Part shown: positions 7,468 through 16,090 of the stretch, piece by piece | Position numbering within the stretch: the first letter of the stretch is position 1 | Layout of the letters: the number at the start of each line of letters is the position of its first letter | NCBI GenBank assembly: GCA_028689615.1 | Contig: JAQVCV010000008.1 | Coordinates: 5,843 to 69,842 of the forward strand | Origin: Bacteroidales bacterium | GTDB taxonomy: Bacteria; Bacteroidota; Bacteroidia; Bacteroidales; TTA-H9 | Direction: 5' to 3' | DNA length: 64,000 nt | Program-made: the position numbers and the translations under genes | The notes under the pieces: model-generated | Told to the model about the DNA's origin: nothing | The model's input: only the letters and a program-made list of their open reading frames with translations | Databases searched by the model: none

Positions 7468-9348
7468 TTAATCCTCTTCGGGCCGGCGTTTATCCGATTC
7501 GCGGGCAGGTTGGTAGGTTTGCACAATCGAATTGAGCATTCGCTCGGTTCGGGCAGCTCCTTCACCCAGCAGAAAGCCTATTTTCTGAACCATCTCCAGG
7601 TTTTCGGTGATGGCTTCGTTTATCCGACCCAAAATTTGCTCTTTGCGCACTTCGGGAACATACATGTCGCGCACAACAGCCCCAACTATCTTGTTTTTTC
7701 TGATGGTGAATATCGAAACATTGAGGAGGTTGTCGTTGTAGCGGGTGTCTTTGTTGGTCACATCCTCGTCGTTTTTCAAAACAAACGAAAACATGTTGTA
7801 GAAATTGAACGGGAGGAGGCTTTTGAGGTCGGCACCCACCAGACCGGGAATCACTTCGTCGATCATTCGGGCGTCTTCACCCAGAATTTCGATGAAGGTG
7901 CGGTTGGCTTGAAGTATTTTCAGATCCTGATCCACGATCACCACTCCCGATGGGAGTTTTTGCATCATCGCGGTGATGATTTCGGTAGCTTCTTGTGCCA
8001 GTTGTTGTTCGCGGCGGGCCCTTTGTTCCGATTCTTTAAGGGCAGTTTCGGTGCGGGCAAGTTTCTCGTTGGTGCTTTTAAGGGTCTTGATGTAGTCGGT
8101 TTGGTTCTTGAGGTTGAAGGTGAGGCACATTTCGGGTTTGGCAAGCCCTTTCGACACGGCCACGGCAAACTCGCGGCACGATTCGTAGCCGCATGCCCCG
8201 CAACCCAGGTGTGCTTTGTCGGGTGTTTTGCCTATCACTTTCAGCACTTCGGCAATTTTATCGTCGGCGGGCTGTGCTATACGCTGATCGTCGTTGTGGT
8301 AAGTCCGCGAAAACCCTATGTTGGCATAAGCAGCCATGTCGTTGTCCCACCGTTGCTTGTCGAAGGTGGTTAGCCGCTTGTTGGCATAATCGGTAGTGAG
8401 GGTTCGGCGAATGTATTTCTTGCCGTTGAGCGAAGTTCCGGGCCCCATCATGCACCCGTTGCAGAAGTAGATGTCGAAATGGCGTTTGATGAGTTCTGAA
8501 TGGGTTTTGAAGGTTCGCACCGCTTCAATAAATTTTTCGCTTCCGCCTGTTGTAATCACGTTTCCGGTGAGCAGGTTGTCGTCGATGCCGGCCGCCTGCA
8601 CCATGCCGTTGCTTAGGGGGTAAAGCGATCCGGTGTAGCCAATCGGTTCGTCAAATTCCGAATACTCTAAGGTCCCTTCCACAATGTTGTTGTCGGTGAA
8701 AAGTTGTCGGAGTTCCTGAAAGGTGATCACCACGTCAACGCGGCCATCGTCGTTGTGCAAACCAGCCTCGTGTTTGGCCGAAACGCAAGGCCCAATGAAC
8801 ACCACAGCAGTCTCGGAGCCGTAATGTTTGCGCACCACCTTGGCAGTGGCCACCATGGGGTTGATGATGGGAGCCATGTTGTCGATAAGTTCGGGATGGA
8901 ATTTTTCGATGTACGACACCAGGCTTGGGCAGTTGCCCGAAAGATGGAAGCGCCCTTTAAAATTGTTGAACAGTTCGCTGTATTCCCGTCCAACCAGATC
9001 GACTCCAAAGCTCACCTCGTTCACATAGTCGAATCCCAGGGCCCTGATCATGCTCACGAATTTGCGGTAATCGGTAATATCGGGAAATTCGCCCGAGATG
9101 CTCGGATCGACAATGGCAGCCACTTTGCGGTTGGAGTGTATCAGGTTCATGGCTTCCTCTCTGGAGTCGAGCCACGATAAAGCACCCGGAGAACATATGG
9201 TAACGCAGGCTCCGCAACCAATACACCGGTTGTGAAGCACCTGCGGGAACTCTTCGTTCATCCTTACAGCGATGGCTTTGGTGGGGCAAACGCGCACGCA
9301 GGCATAACACAATACACATTTTTGCTTGTTCAGCTCAATAAGGTTCAT
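7468..9348 (-). CDS. Sensory [FeFe]-hydrogenase with PAS domain (group C3-like)
   Basis: 626 residues from the ATG at 9348; an ATG at 9426 would overlap the upstream gene. Order of parts: two [4Fe-4S] motifs (C11, C14, C17, C21 and CIGCGACVTICSPGA), the H-cluster domain (about 70-370), a CGACGYESC...C cluster motif (about 395-420), a coiled coil, and a PAS domain (about 470-590). H-cluster motifs are altered from catalytic enzymes: L1 reads SGNCPSL, keeping the cluster Cys but replacing the proton-relay Cys by Asn; L2 is GPCVSAKHEA; L3 is FCNGCMMGPG. These features are typical of low-activity sensory hydrogenases (HydS). It probably binds H2 and passes the signal to the SpoIIE phosphatase encoded next. 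Followed by no terminator before that gene. Confidence 0.9.
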   Translation of the reverse strand: MNLIELNKQKCVLCYACVRVCPTKAIAVRMNEEFPQVLHNRCIGCGACVTICSPGALSWLDSREEAMNLIHSNRKVAAIVDPSISGEFPDITDYRKFVSMIRALGFDYVNEVSFGVDLVGREYSELFNNFKGRFHLSGNCPSLVSYIEKFHPELIDNMAPIINPMVATAKVVRKHYGSETAVVFIGPCVSAKHEAGLHNDDGRVDVVITFQELRQLFTDNNIVEGTLEYSEFDEPIGYTGSLYPLSNGMVQAAGIDDNLLTGNVITTGGSEKFIEAVRTFKTHSELIKRHFDIYFCNGCMMGPGTSLNGKKYIRRTLTTDYANKRLTTFDKQRWDNDMAAYANIGFSRTYHNDDQRIAQPADDKIAEVLKVIGKTPDKAHLGCGACGYESCREFAVAVSKGLAKPEMCLTFNLKNQTDYIKTLKSTNEKLARTETALKESEQRARREQQLAQEATEIITAMMQKLPSGVVIVDQDLKILQANRTFIEILGEDARMIDEVIPGLVGADLKSLLPFNFYNMFSFVLKNDEDVTNKDTRYNDNLLNVSIFTIRKNKIVGAVVRDMYVPEVRKEQILGRINEAITENLEMVQKIGFLLGEGAARTERMLNSIVQTYQPARESDKRRPEED

Positions 9349-9382
9349 AGGCTTAACGAGGTGTGGAGTAAAGGGTTGTTGA

Positions 9383-9631
9383 TCATACTCTGAAATGTTC
9401 GCGAAGGATTTCGATCGCTTTTTCACCGGTTACATGATAGTATTCGGTTCCGGCAACTTTGAGCACCGGCCCTTTGTCGCACGAGGCGAAACAATGGTTG
9501 CCACGGTAGTTCACTTTATCGCGCAGGCCGTGTTGTTTCAGCCAGTCGTCGATTAACCTGACTGTGGCTTTGTTGCCTCTCGAAAAGCACGAACTGCCCA
9601 GGCATATCACAATCTCAATCCGTTGATCCAT
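9383..9631 (-). CDS. Thioredoxin-like [2Fe-2S] ferredoxin
   Basis: 82 residues, thioredoxin-fold ferredoxin related to the C-terminal domain of NuoE/HydC. Four cysteines in the pattern CLGSSC (residues 10-15) and CFASC (about 47-51) are the expected [2Fe-2S] ligands. It is the first gene of the divergent operon with the PAS sensory hydrogenase (34-base gap) and the SpoIIE phosphatase. Small ferredoxins of this type commonly accompany group C hydrogenases and could deliver or remove electrons from the sensor; that role is inferred. Confidence 0.85.
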   Translation of the reverse strand: MDQRIEIVICLGSSCFSRGNKATVRLIDDWLKQHGLRDKVNYRGNHCFASCDKGPVLKVAGTEYYHVTGEKAIEILREHFRV

Positions 9632-9687
9632 AATGCTTACAGTTTGAACGACGGGGCCGCTTGTCCCATCAAAAATGTTCTATGCCG

Positions 9688-9719
9688 CAAAGGTAACATT
9701 CTGGTTGGCTTGTTACAAG
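9688..9719 (-). promoter_or_regulatory. Promoter of the ferredoxin/sensory hydrogenase operon
   Basis: On the minus strand TACCTTTG (9688-9695) matches the -7 consensus TAnnTTTG, with CTTG (9716-9719) 20 bases upstream as a near-match to the -33 TTTG. The small palindrome GCTTGTTACAAGC (9708-9720) overlaps the -33 box. It lies 57 bases before the ATG at 9631. Confidence 0.5.
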
Positions 9720-9836
9720 CAATTTAAAGATCGTATTAATATGGATGTGTTTAATGTAACAGTGTTTTATAGCCTTGTTTTACAGGGTTATGAGTGTTGT
9801 ATAACAGTTTTTTTTCGTTTTTTTTCAAGAATTAAT

Positions 9837-9872
9837 TTTGTTAGAAAGCTAACATTGTTATTTTTGTAACAA
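9837..9872 (+). promoter_or_regulatory. hydCBA promoter covered by two Rex-like operators
   Basis: The promoter reads TTTG (9837-9840), 18-base spacer, TATTTTTG (9859-9866), a close match to the Bacteroidota consensus. TTGTTATTTTTGTAACAA at 9855-9872 is a perfect 18-base palindrome of the form TTGTTA-N6-TAACAA, which matches the known Rex operator layout, and it contains the whole -7 box. A second, TTGTTAGAAAGCTAACAT (9838-9855), is palindromic except for its outermost pair and covers the spacer. Rex binding here would block the polymerase. A Rex gene is encoded in the same operon. Confidence 0.75.
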
Positions 9873-9900
9873 CCAAACGGAATGATTAACACCGGAGAAT

Positions 9901-10377
9901 ATGAGCGAAAAAACGTGTGAAGTAACGCGCCGGCTTGCCGAGCGCTTTCCGAATGCAGGGAAAGAGAACCTGCTTCAGATGCTTCAGGAAATACAACGCG
10001 AGCAGGGCTATCTGACTGATAACGATATCCGTTGCGTGGGTCGTTACCTGCGTATGCCCGTGAGCCGCATCTACAGCATAGCCACTTTTTACAACCAGTT
10101 CAGGTTCGCGCCGGCAGGGCGCTACCAGGTAAAAGTTTGCAGGGGTACAGCCTGCCACGTCATGGGCTCGGTAACGGTTTTGCAAGAGTTGATCAAACAA
10201 CTGGGGATAGAACCCGGCCAAACCACCCGCAACGGGCAGTTCAGTCTCGAAGTGGCCGAATGTATGGGAGCGTGCAGCTTGTCGCCTGTCATAGCCATCA
10301 ACGATGTGTTTTTCGACAAGGTTACCCCCGAACGCATCCGACAAATCATCAACGAATACCGAAACCGGGAGGACTAA
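9901..10377 (+). CDS. hydC: Bifurcating [FeFe]-hydrogenase subunit HydC (NuoE-like)
   Basis: 158 residues, thioredoxin-fold NuoE/24-kDa family subunit. The [2Fe-2S] ligands are visible as CRGTAC (about 80-85) and CMGAC (about 120-124). HydC carries electrons between the flavin/iron-sulfur subunit HydB and the rest of the complex. It is the first gene of the hydCBA operon; HydB starts five bases after its stop. The start ATG at 9901 follows GGAG by three bases. Expression is probably controlled by the Rex-like sites just upstream. Confidence 0.93.
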   Translation: MSEKTCEVTRRLAERFPNAGKENLLQMLQEIQREQGYLTDNDIRCVGRYLRMPVSRIYSIATFYNQFRFAPAGRYQVKVCRGTACHVMGSVTVLQELIKQLGIEPGQTTRNGQFSLEVAECMGACSLSPVIAINDVFFDKVTPERIRQIINEYRNRED

Positions 10378-10382
10378 CAGCT

Positions 10383-12329
10383 ATGGTACACGAAATAAAA
10401 AGAAACCGACACCCGCTGGTCAACAGCGTTTTGCTTCACGACAGCGGCGAATACCCCAAACCGGTAGCCGAAACGTTGCGCATTCTGCGCCGCGAGAAGA
10501 TTGAGCAACCGGTAATCTTTGTTGGCGCCGGCACCTGCGGAAGAGCTGCCGGTGCGATGCAAACCATCGATGCCATCAAAGCCTATTTGTCCGATAACCT
10601 CATCAAAGCCCCGGTAATAGAGGTGGGTTGCATCGGGTTGTGCTCTGCCGAACCCATTGTCGATGTGCAAATTCCGGGGAAAAACCGCATAGCTTTTGGC
10701 AACATCACCTCCAACAAAGTGGCCAGTCTGCTCGATGCCGTGTTCAACAATACCCTGCCCGACGAGGGGGCTCTCTATCAATATCCAGCCCCTAACCTCC
10801 TTCCGTGGGAGGCAGTGTTGCCTCAGACAGAGGTACCGTTTTTCAAAAACCAGCGTCGTGTAGTGCTCGAACAGTGTGGCATCATCGATCCCGACAACAT
10901 CGAAGAATACATTGCAAGAGGTGGTTACCGCTCCTTCGTGAAAGCCATCAGAAATTACACCGCCCTCGACATCAGCACCATGATAGAAGAGAGTGGCTTG
11001 CGCGGACGCGGCGGCGGGGGATTCCCCACGGGTCAGAAGTGGAAAATAGCCTACAATACCCCCGCCGATCAGAAATATTTGATCTGCAATGCCGACGAAA
11101 GCGATCCGGGAGCCTTTATGGACAGGGCTCTCATCGAGGGCGATCCCCACCGTCTTATCGAAGGGATGGGAATTGCTGCCTACGCCATAGGCGCCAACCA
11201 GGCTTACATCTATATAAGGGCACAATACCCCGAAACCATGGCCACACTCGAGAAAGCCATCAGCCAGGCCCGCGATTACGGTCTGTTGGGGGCCAACGTT
11301 CTCGACAGCGGCTTCAGCTTTTTTCTCAACATCAGAATTGGCGCCGGCGCTTTTGTTTGTGGCGAAGAAACTGCCCTCATCAACTCCATCGAAGGGAAAC
11401 GCGGAACCCCGCAACCCAAACCACCCCATCCGGCCGTGAAGGGGTTGTTCGGAAAACCCACCGTGGTCAACAACGTTGAAACACTGGCCAATGTACCGGC
11501 TATCGTCCGCAACGGACCAGCCTGGTTCAACGCCATTGGAACCGAAACAAGCAAAGGAACCAAGGTGTTTGCCGTGGCCGGAAAGACACGTCACACAGGA
11601 TTGATAGAAGTAGCTATGGGAACCACCCTTCACGCCATTGTTCACGATATTGCCGGAGGTATCAAAGACTACAAAAGGTTCAAAGCTCTTCAGATAGGAG
11701 GCCCCAGCGGTGCCTGTCTCGACGAAAGCTGCCTGTCGGTTCCCGTCGATTACGAGGCGCTGCGCCGCGAAGGAGCCATGATGGGATCGGGAGGCCTGGT
11801 GGTGATGGACGAATCGACCTGCATGGTGGATGTAGCCAAGTTTTTTATGAATTTCCTGCAAAACGAAAGCTGTGGCAAGTGCATCCCCTGCCGCGAAGGA
11901 ACCCGCCGGATGCTCGAAATACTCGATTCAATCACCCGAAAACCACAAGACGAAGCCCGTCACGAAACCCTGGAGCGGTTCAAAGGGGTGATGATGCTCG
12001 AAGAGCTCGCCGAAGTGATTCGCGATACCTCGCTGTGTGGTCTCGGGCAAACGGCTCCCAATCCCGTGCTCAGTACATTAAAATATTTCAGGCAGGAATA
12101 CGAAGAACACATCTTCGACCGCAAGTGCACTGCCGGCGTTTGCAAAGGGCTGCGCACTTACCTGATCGATACCGATCAATGCACAGGTTGCACCATTTGC
12201 TTCAGAAAATGCCCCGTGAATGCCATCATTGGTTCGCAACGCAACCCCCATTTCATTGTTCAGGATAAGTGCATCGGCTGTGGTATATGCTACGACTCCT
12301 GCAAGTTCAACGCCATTATCTCAAAATAG
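10383..12329 (+). CDS. hydB: Bifurcating [FeFe]-hydrogenase subunit HydB (NuoF-like)
   Basis: 648 residues from the ATG at 10383; a longer open frame from 10032 only overlaps hydC. An N-terminal thioredoxin-like [2Fe-2S] domain (GAGTCGRAAGAM, CIGLC) is followed by the NuoF core: FMN/NADH loop GRGGGGFPTGQKW (about 215), second site GAGAFVCGEETALINSIEG (about 320), and a [4Fe-4S] site SCGKCIPCREGT with SLCGLGQ. Two C-terminal [4Fe-4S] motifs (CTGCTICFRKCP, CIGCGICYDSC) complete it. HydB is the NAD(H)- and ferredoxin-reacting subunit where electron bifurcation occurs. The three-gene order C-B-A with these extra clusters is that of HydABC, group A3. Confidence 0.94.
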   Translation: MVHEIKRNRHPLVNSVLLHDSGEYPKPVAETLRILRREKIEQPVIFVGAGTCGRAAGAMQTIDAIKAYLSDNLIKAPVIEVGCIGLCSAEPIVDVQIPGKNRIAFGNITSNKVASLLDAVFNNTLPDEGALYQYPAPNLLPWEAVLPQTEVPFFKNQRRVVLEQCGIIDPDNIEEYIARGGYRSFVKAIRNYTALDISTMIEESGLRGRGGGGFPTGQKWKIAYNTPADQKYLICNADESDPGAFMDRALIEGDPHRLIEGMGIAAYAIGANQAYIYIRAQYPETMATLEKAISQARDYGLLGANVLDSGFSFFLNIRIGAGAFVCGEETALINSIEGKRGTPQPKPPHPAVKGLFGKPTVVNNVETLANVPAIVRNGPAWFNAIGTETSKGTKVFAVAGKTRHTGLIEVAMGTTLHAIVHDIAGGIKDYKRFKALQIGGPSGACLDESCLSVPVDYEALRREGAMMGSGGLVVMDESTCMVDVAKFFMNFLQNESCGKCIPCREGTRRMLEILDSITRKPQDEARHETLERFKGVMMLEELAEVIRDTSLCGLGQTAPNPVLSTLKYFRQEYEEHIFDRKCTAGVCKGLRTYLIDTDQCTGCTICFRKCPVNAIIGSQRNPHFIVQDKCIGCGICYDSCKFNAIISK

Positions 12330-12336
12330 CCCCGCC

Positions 12337-14076
12337 ATGATTTTCAATATCGAAGTAAACAATAAAGAGATCAAGGCCCGCAAAGGCGAAACCATCCTGG
12401 AGGCTTTGGAAAGAAACGGAATCAAGGTGCCAACCCTTTGTCATGTGGAAGGATTCTCACCAACCGGAGCCTGCCGCATTTGCGTGGTTGAAGTGGAGGG
12501 CAAATCGGCTCTCATACCCGCTTGCAGCTACCCCGTCGAAGAGTGGATGAAAATCAAAACCCATTCGCCCAGGGTGATCAAAGCCCGCAAAACCATCGTG
12601 GAGATGCTTCTTTCCAACCTCCCCGACGATTGTCTCTATTGCGAACGCAATGGAAATTGCGAGTTGCAAAACCTGGCCATCGGACTCAACGTGCGCGAAC
12701 GAAGGTTTGCCGGTAAAAAAGTGAGCCACAAAAAAGACCTATCCAGTACCGGCATGGTACGCGACCCCTCCAAATGCATCCTCTGCGGCCGTTGCGTAAG
12801 GGTTTGCGAAGAAGAGGTTACCGTTGCAGCCATCGATTTCATTCGCCGTGGCAGCAGCATGGTTATAGGAACCAAATACAACCACGGCTTCAACAACCAA
12901 AGTTGCATCAGTTGCGGGCAATGCGTGATGGTTTGCCCCACAGGAGCCCTCTACGAACGAAGCAGACTGGCCGACCTTCAGGACGCACTCCACAACCCCG
13001 CAATGCACACCGTGGTTCACGTTTCGCCAACCATCAGCGTGTCGCTGGCCGAGGAATTCGGCATCAGGGCAGGGAAAGACCTCAACGGACTTATTGCCTC
13101 GGCTTTGCGAAAGATGGGATTCGACAAGGTGTTCGACACCTCTTTTGCCGTCGATCTCTACGTGTTGGAAATGGCCACCGAATTGTCGCGTCGTCTGACC
13201 GACGGGGTTCAACTGCCCATGTTCAGCGCTTGCTGTCCTGCCTGGGTGCAATATGCCGAAGAGTTTCATCCGGAGCTGCTTTCCCGCCTCACCACCACCC
13301 GTTCGCCCCAGCAACTGATGGGAGCCCTTTTGAAGGGAATTTATCCGCAGGCAACGGGCATCCCGGTCGAAAACGTGTTCAACGTGGCCCTGATGCCTTG
13401 CGTGGCCAAAAAGTATGAAGCTCAGCGCGAAGAGATGATTGTTGATGGAACCATCCACACCGATGTGGTGCTCACCACCCGCGAGCTGGCCTCGTTTATC
13501 AAACTCCACGGAATCGACATCCAGGGCATCGAGCCCGAATTGGCCGATGCCCCGTATCATATCAGAAGCAGTGCCGCCAAGTTGGCCGGTGTTTCAGGAG
13601 GTATTGCTGAATCGTTGGCTCGTACACTCCATTTTATACTCGCGGGAAAAGAGCTGCCAGAGCTTAAAATCAGCGAGCTGCGGCAAAACAGCTCGCGTCG
13701 CGAGGTCTTTATCCCGATGGGCGAACACACCATCGGTCTGGTGGCCGTTAGCGGGATGAAAGAGGTGTCGCGTTTGCTCGACGAACTCCGCTCCGGACGC
13801 AAAGACATCCATTTCGTGGAGGTGATGGCCTGCCCCGGTGGATGTGTCAACGGTGCCGGCCAGCATATTGGTGCCACCGATCGCGATGTTAAAGCACGTG
13901 TAAAAAGCCTTTACGAATACGACGACAAAGAACCGGTGCGCGTGGCTCATAAAAATGCTTCGGTACACGAAATTTTTCGCAAATACCTCGAATTTCCGAT
14001 GAGTGAAAAGGCCTGCGAGATGCTTCACACCCGTTTTGCAAACAACAGCACTGCTGAAAACGGAGGTGGTCAATGA
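12337..14076 (+). CDS. hydA: Bifurcating [FeFe]-hydrogenase catalytic subunit HydA
   Basis: 579 residues from the ATG at 12337; the frame is open upstream into hydB but the ferredoxin domain begins here. Domains: plant-type [2Fe-2S] (C35, C46, C49, C63), NuoG-type [4Fe-4S] segment (C99, C102, C108), two [4Fe-4S] motifs (CILCGRCVRVC, CISCGQCVMVC), then the H-cluster domain. Catalytic motifs are intact: L1 SACCPAW with both cysteines, L2 MPCVAKKYEA, L3 EVMACPGGCVNGAGQ. It produces or oxidises H2 using NADH and reduced ferredoxin together with HydB and HydC. One oddity: the residue that should be the His ligand of the NuoG-type cluster is Leu95. The stop overlaps the next start by four bases (ATGA). 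Confidence 0.95.
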   Translation: MIFNIEVNNKEIKARKGETILEALERNGIKVPTLCHVEGFSPTGACRICVVEVEGKSALIPACSYPVEEWMKIKTHSPRVIKARKTIVEMLLSNLPDDCLYCERNGNCELQNLAIGLNVRERRFAGKKVSHKKDLSSTGMVRDPSKCILCGRCVRVCEEEVTVAAIDFIRRGSSMVIGTKYNHGFNNQSCISCGQCVMVCPTGALYERSRLADLQDALHNPAMHTVVHVSPTISVSLAEEFGIRAGKDLNGLIASALRKMGFDKVFDTSFAVDLYVLEMATELSRRLTDGVQLPMFSACCPAWVQYAEEFHPELLSRLTTTRSPQQLMGALLKGIYPQATGIPVENVFNVALMPCVAKKYEAQREEMIVDGTIHTDVVLTTRELASFIKLHGIDIQGIEPELADAPYHIRSSAAKLAGVSGGIAESLARTLHFILAGKELPELKISELRQNSSRREVFIPMGEHTIGLVAVSGMKEVSRLLDELRSGRKDIHFVEVMACPGGCVNGAGQHIGATDRDVKARVKSLYEYDDKEPVRVAHKNASVHEIFRKYLEFPMSEKACEMLHTRFANNSTAENGGGQ

Positions 14077-16064
14077 GCAAGTCGTACAGAAACCAGTTGG
14101 TGTTTACCGTTAAAGACCGCTGCAGGGTGTGTTACACCTGCGTGCGCGAATGCCCCGTGAAAGCCATCCAGATTATCAACGGCCAGGCCACCGTGGTTAA
14201 TTTGCGTTGCATTGGCTGCGGACGTTGCACCACCGTGTGCAACCAGGGAGCCAAGGTGTTTCTTCAAAGCGGTGGCGAGGTGAAATCCATTCTCACTTCG
14301 CCCGGCAAAAAAGCAGCCATTGTGGCCCCGAGTTTCCCTGCTGAGTTTCCCGAGGCCGACGATTACCGCAAATTTGTTGGTATGGTAAGGGCTTTGGGAT
14401 TTGATTACGTGTGTGAGGTGGCCTTCGGTGCCGATATGGTAGCCCGTGAGTATGAGCGTCATTTTAACCAGCCTGCCAGTGAAGGAGAGATCTCGTCCGA
14501 CTGCCCTGCCGTGGTTTACTACGTTCGCCATTACCACCCCGATCTGGTGCCGAGCCTCGCTCGCATCGCCTCACCCATGGTGGCCATGACCCGCATCATG
14601 CACAAAAAATATGGCGACGACCTGAAGGTGGTTTTTATTGGCCCCTGTGTCGCTAAAAAAGCTGAATCATCGGAAGTTGACGAGGTTCTTACTTTTATTG
14701 AATTGCGCCAGATGTTTGCCGAGCTCAGAATATCGCCTGCTGATGTGGTTCCAACTGATTTTGATCCGCCTCATGCCGGAAAGGGTGCCATTTTCCCCGT
14801 GAGCAGAGGGCTGCTGCAAACCACCAACATCAGGGAAGACATTTCGGAGCGCGACATCATCATTGCCGAGGGGAGCGAGAACTTTCGCGATGCCATCAGA
14901 GAATTCGAAAACGGGTTGATAGGGACCCACCATCTGGAGTTGCTTTGCTGCCAGGGATGCATCATGGGGCCAGGCACTTCGCGTGGAGGTAAACGGTATG
15001 CCCGTCGTACGCAGGTTAGTAAATACGTGCGGCAGAAACTCAACGAGTTAGATCAGGAGCAATGGGAGCGCGATGTGCAGGAATTCAGCACACTCGATTA
15101 TTCCCAAACGTTCACCCCCGAAGACCGCCGCATCCCTTTACCCGACAGGCAGGAAATTGCCCAAACCCTCTATTCGATGGGCAAAAAAGAACCCCGCGAC
15201 CACCTCAATTGCGGAGCCTGCGGCTACGACACCTGCGAAGAGCATGCCATTGCTATCCTCAATGGTTTCGCCGAATCAGAAATGTGCCTGCCCTTCGCCA
15301 TCGAGAAATTACACCGCTCTATCAACGATTTAAACATCAGCAACGAGAATCTGGCTACTGCCAAGCAAGCCCTCAAGCAAACCGAGAAACTGGCCCATAT
15401 GGGTCAGCTTTCGGCAGGCATAGCGCACGAACTCAACAATCCGCTGGGTGTCATTACCATGTACAGCAACATCCTGATGGAAGAAGCTCCCGAAGACGAC
15501 CCGGTGCGCAAAGATCTGGAACTGATTGTGGAACAAGCCAACCGATGTAAAAAAATAGTTGGCGGATTGCTCAATTTTGCACGCAAAAACCAGGTTTGGT
15601 TGCAGGAAACCAACGTGGTTGACCTTGTGAAAAGAAGCCTCGATTCGGTGATACACCCCGATAACGTTGCTGTTGAGTTTCATTCCAACGTGAACAACCC
15701 TCTGGCCGACCTCGATCAGGATCAGATGATGCAGGTGCTCACCAACCTCGAAAAAAACTCGGTGGAAGCCATGCCGCCAGAAGGTGGAATTGTGAAAGTG
15801 AGCCTGGCCGATACACCATCAGAAATCGTTGTTGCCATTGCCGACACGGGTACCGGCATCAGCAAAGAGAACATGGAGAAAATTTTCACACCCTTTTTCA
15901 CAACCAAAGAACTGGGAAAAGGTACCGGTTTGGGTTTGCCCCTGATTTATGGGATTGTGAAAATGCATAAAGGTAATATCACTGTTACCTCAAACGCCAA
16001 TCCGGAAGAAGGACCAACCGGAACGGTATTTACCATTAACTTACCACGAAAGCGTTCTGTTTGA
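14073..16064 (+). CDS. Sensory [FeFe]-hydrogenase fused to a histidine kinase (group C1-like)
   Basis: 663 residues. Two N-terminal [4Fe-4S] motifs (C17, C20, C23, C27 and CIGCGRCTTVC), an H-cluster domain (about 80-380), a CGACGYDTC...C cluster motif (about 390-415), coiled coil, then a kinase: HisKA box GIAHELNNPLG (about 450), N box NLEKNSVEAM, G boxes DTGTGI and GKGTGLGLPL. L1 reads SSDCPAV, so the proton-relay Cys is Asp; L2 is GPCVAKKAES; L3 is CCQGCIMGPG. The altered catalytic motifs and the kinase indicate an H2 or redox sensor rather than an enzyme. It overlaps hydA by four bases, so sensor and enzyme are translationally coupled. The following receiver genes are the likely phosphate acceptors. 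Confidence 0.93.
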   Translation: MSKSYRNQLVFTVKDRCRVCYTCVRECPVKAIQIINGQATVVNLRCIGCGRCTTVCNQGAKVFLQSGGEVKSILTSPGKKAAIVAPSFPAEFPEADDYRKFVGMVRALGFDYVCEVAFGADMVAREYERHFNQPASEGEISSDCPAVVYYVRHYHPDLVPSLARIASPMVAMTRIMHKKYGDDLKVVFIGPCVAKKAESSEVDEVLTFIELRQMFAELRISPADVVPTDFDPPHAGKGAIFPVSRGLLQTTNIREDISERDIIIAEGSENFRDAIREFENGLIGTHHLELLCCQGCIMGPGTSRGGKRYARRTQVSKYVRQKLNELDQEQWERDVQEFSTLDYSQTFTPEDRRIPLPDRQEIAQTLYSMGKKEPRDHLNCGACGYDTCEEHAIAILNGFAESEMCLPFAIEKLHRSINDLNISNENLATAKQALKQTEKLAHMGQLSAGIAHELNNPLGVITMYSNILMEEAPEDDPVRKDLELIVEQANRCKKIVGGLLNFARKNQVWLQETNVVDLVKRSLDSVIHPDNVAVEFHSNVNNPLADLDQDQMMQVLTNLEKNSVEAMPPEGGIVKVSLADTPSEIVVAIADTGTGISKENMEKIFTPFFTTKELGKGTGLGLPLIYGIVKMHKGNITVTSNANPEEGPTGTVFTINLPRKRSV

Positions 16065-16090
16065 ATGCACGAAAAATAGAAAACTGAGCT

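Noticed and set aside
7396..8373. 325-codon plus-strand frame over the sensory hydrogenase and SpoIIE genes
   Set aside because: Antisense to well-conserved domains and rich in Phe, Val and His as expected of a reverse-frame shadow.
9692..9716. GTAACA-N13-TGTTAC in the divergent hydrogenase region as a Rex site
   Set aside because: The half-sites point outward and the spacer is not six, so it does not fit the Rex layout.
10374..11861. Long open frame of 495 codons on the minus strand over hydB
   Set aside because: It runs antisense to a clear HydB with all cluster motifs; the composition is that of a shadow from GC-biased third positions.
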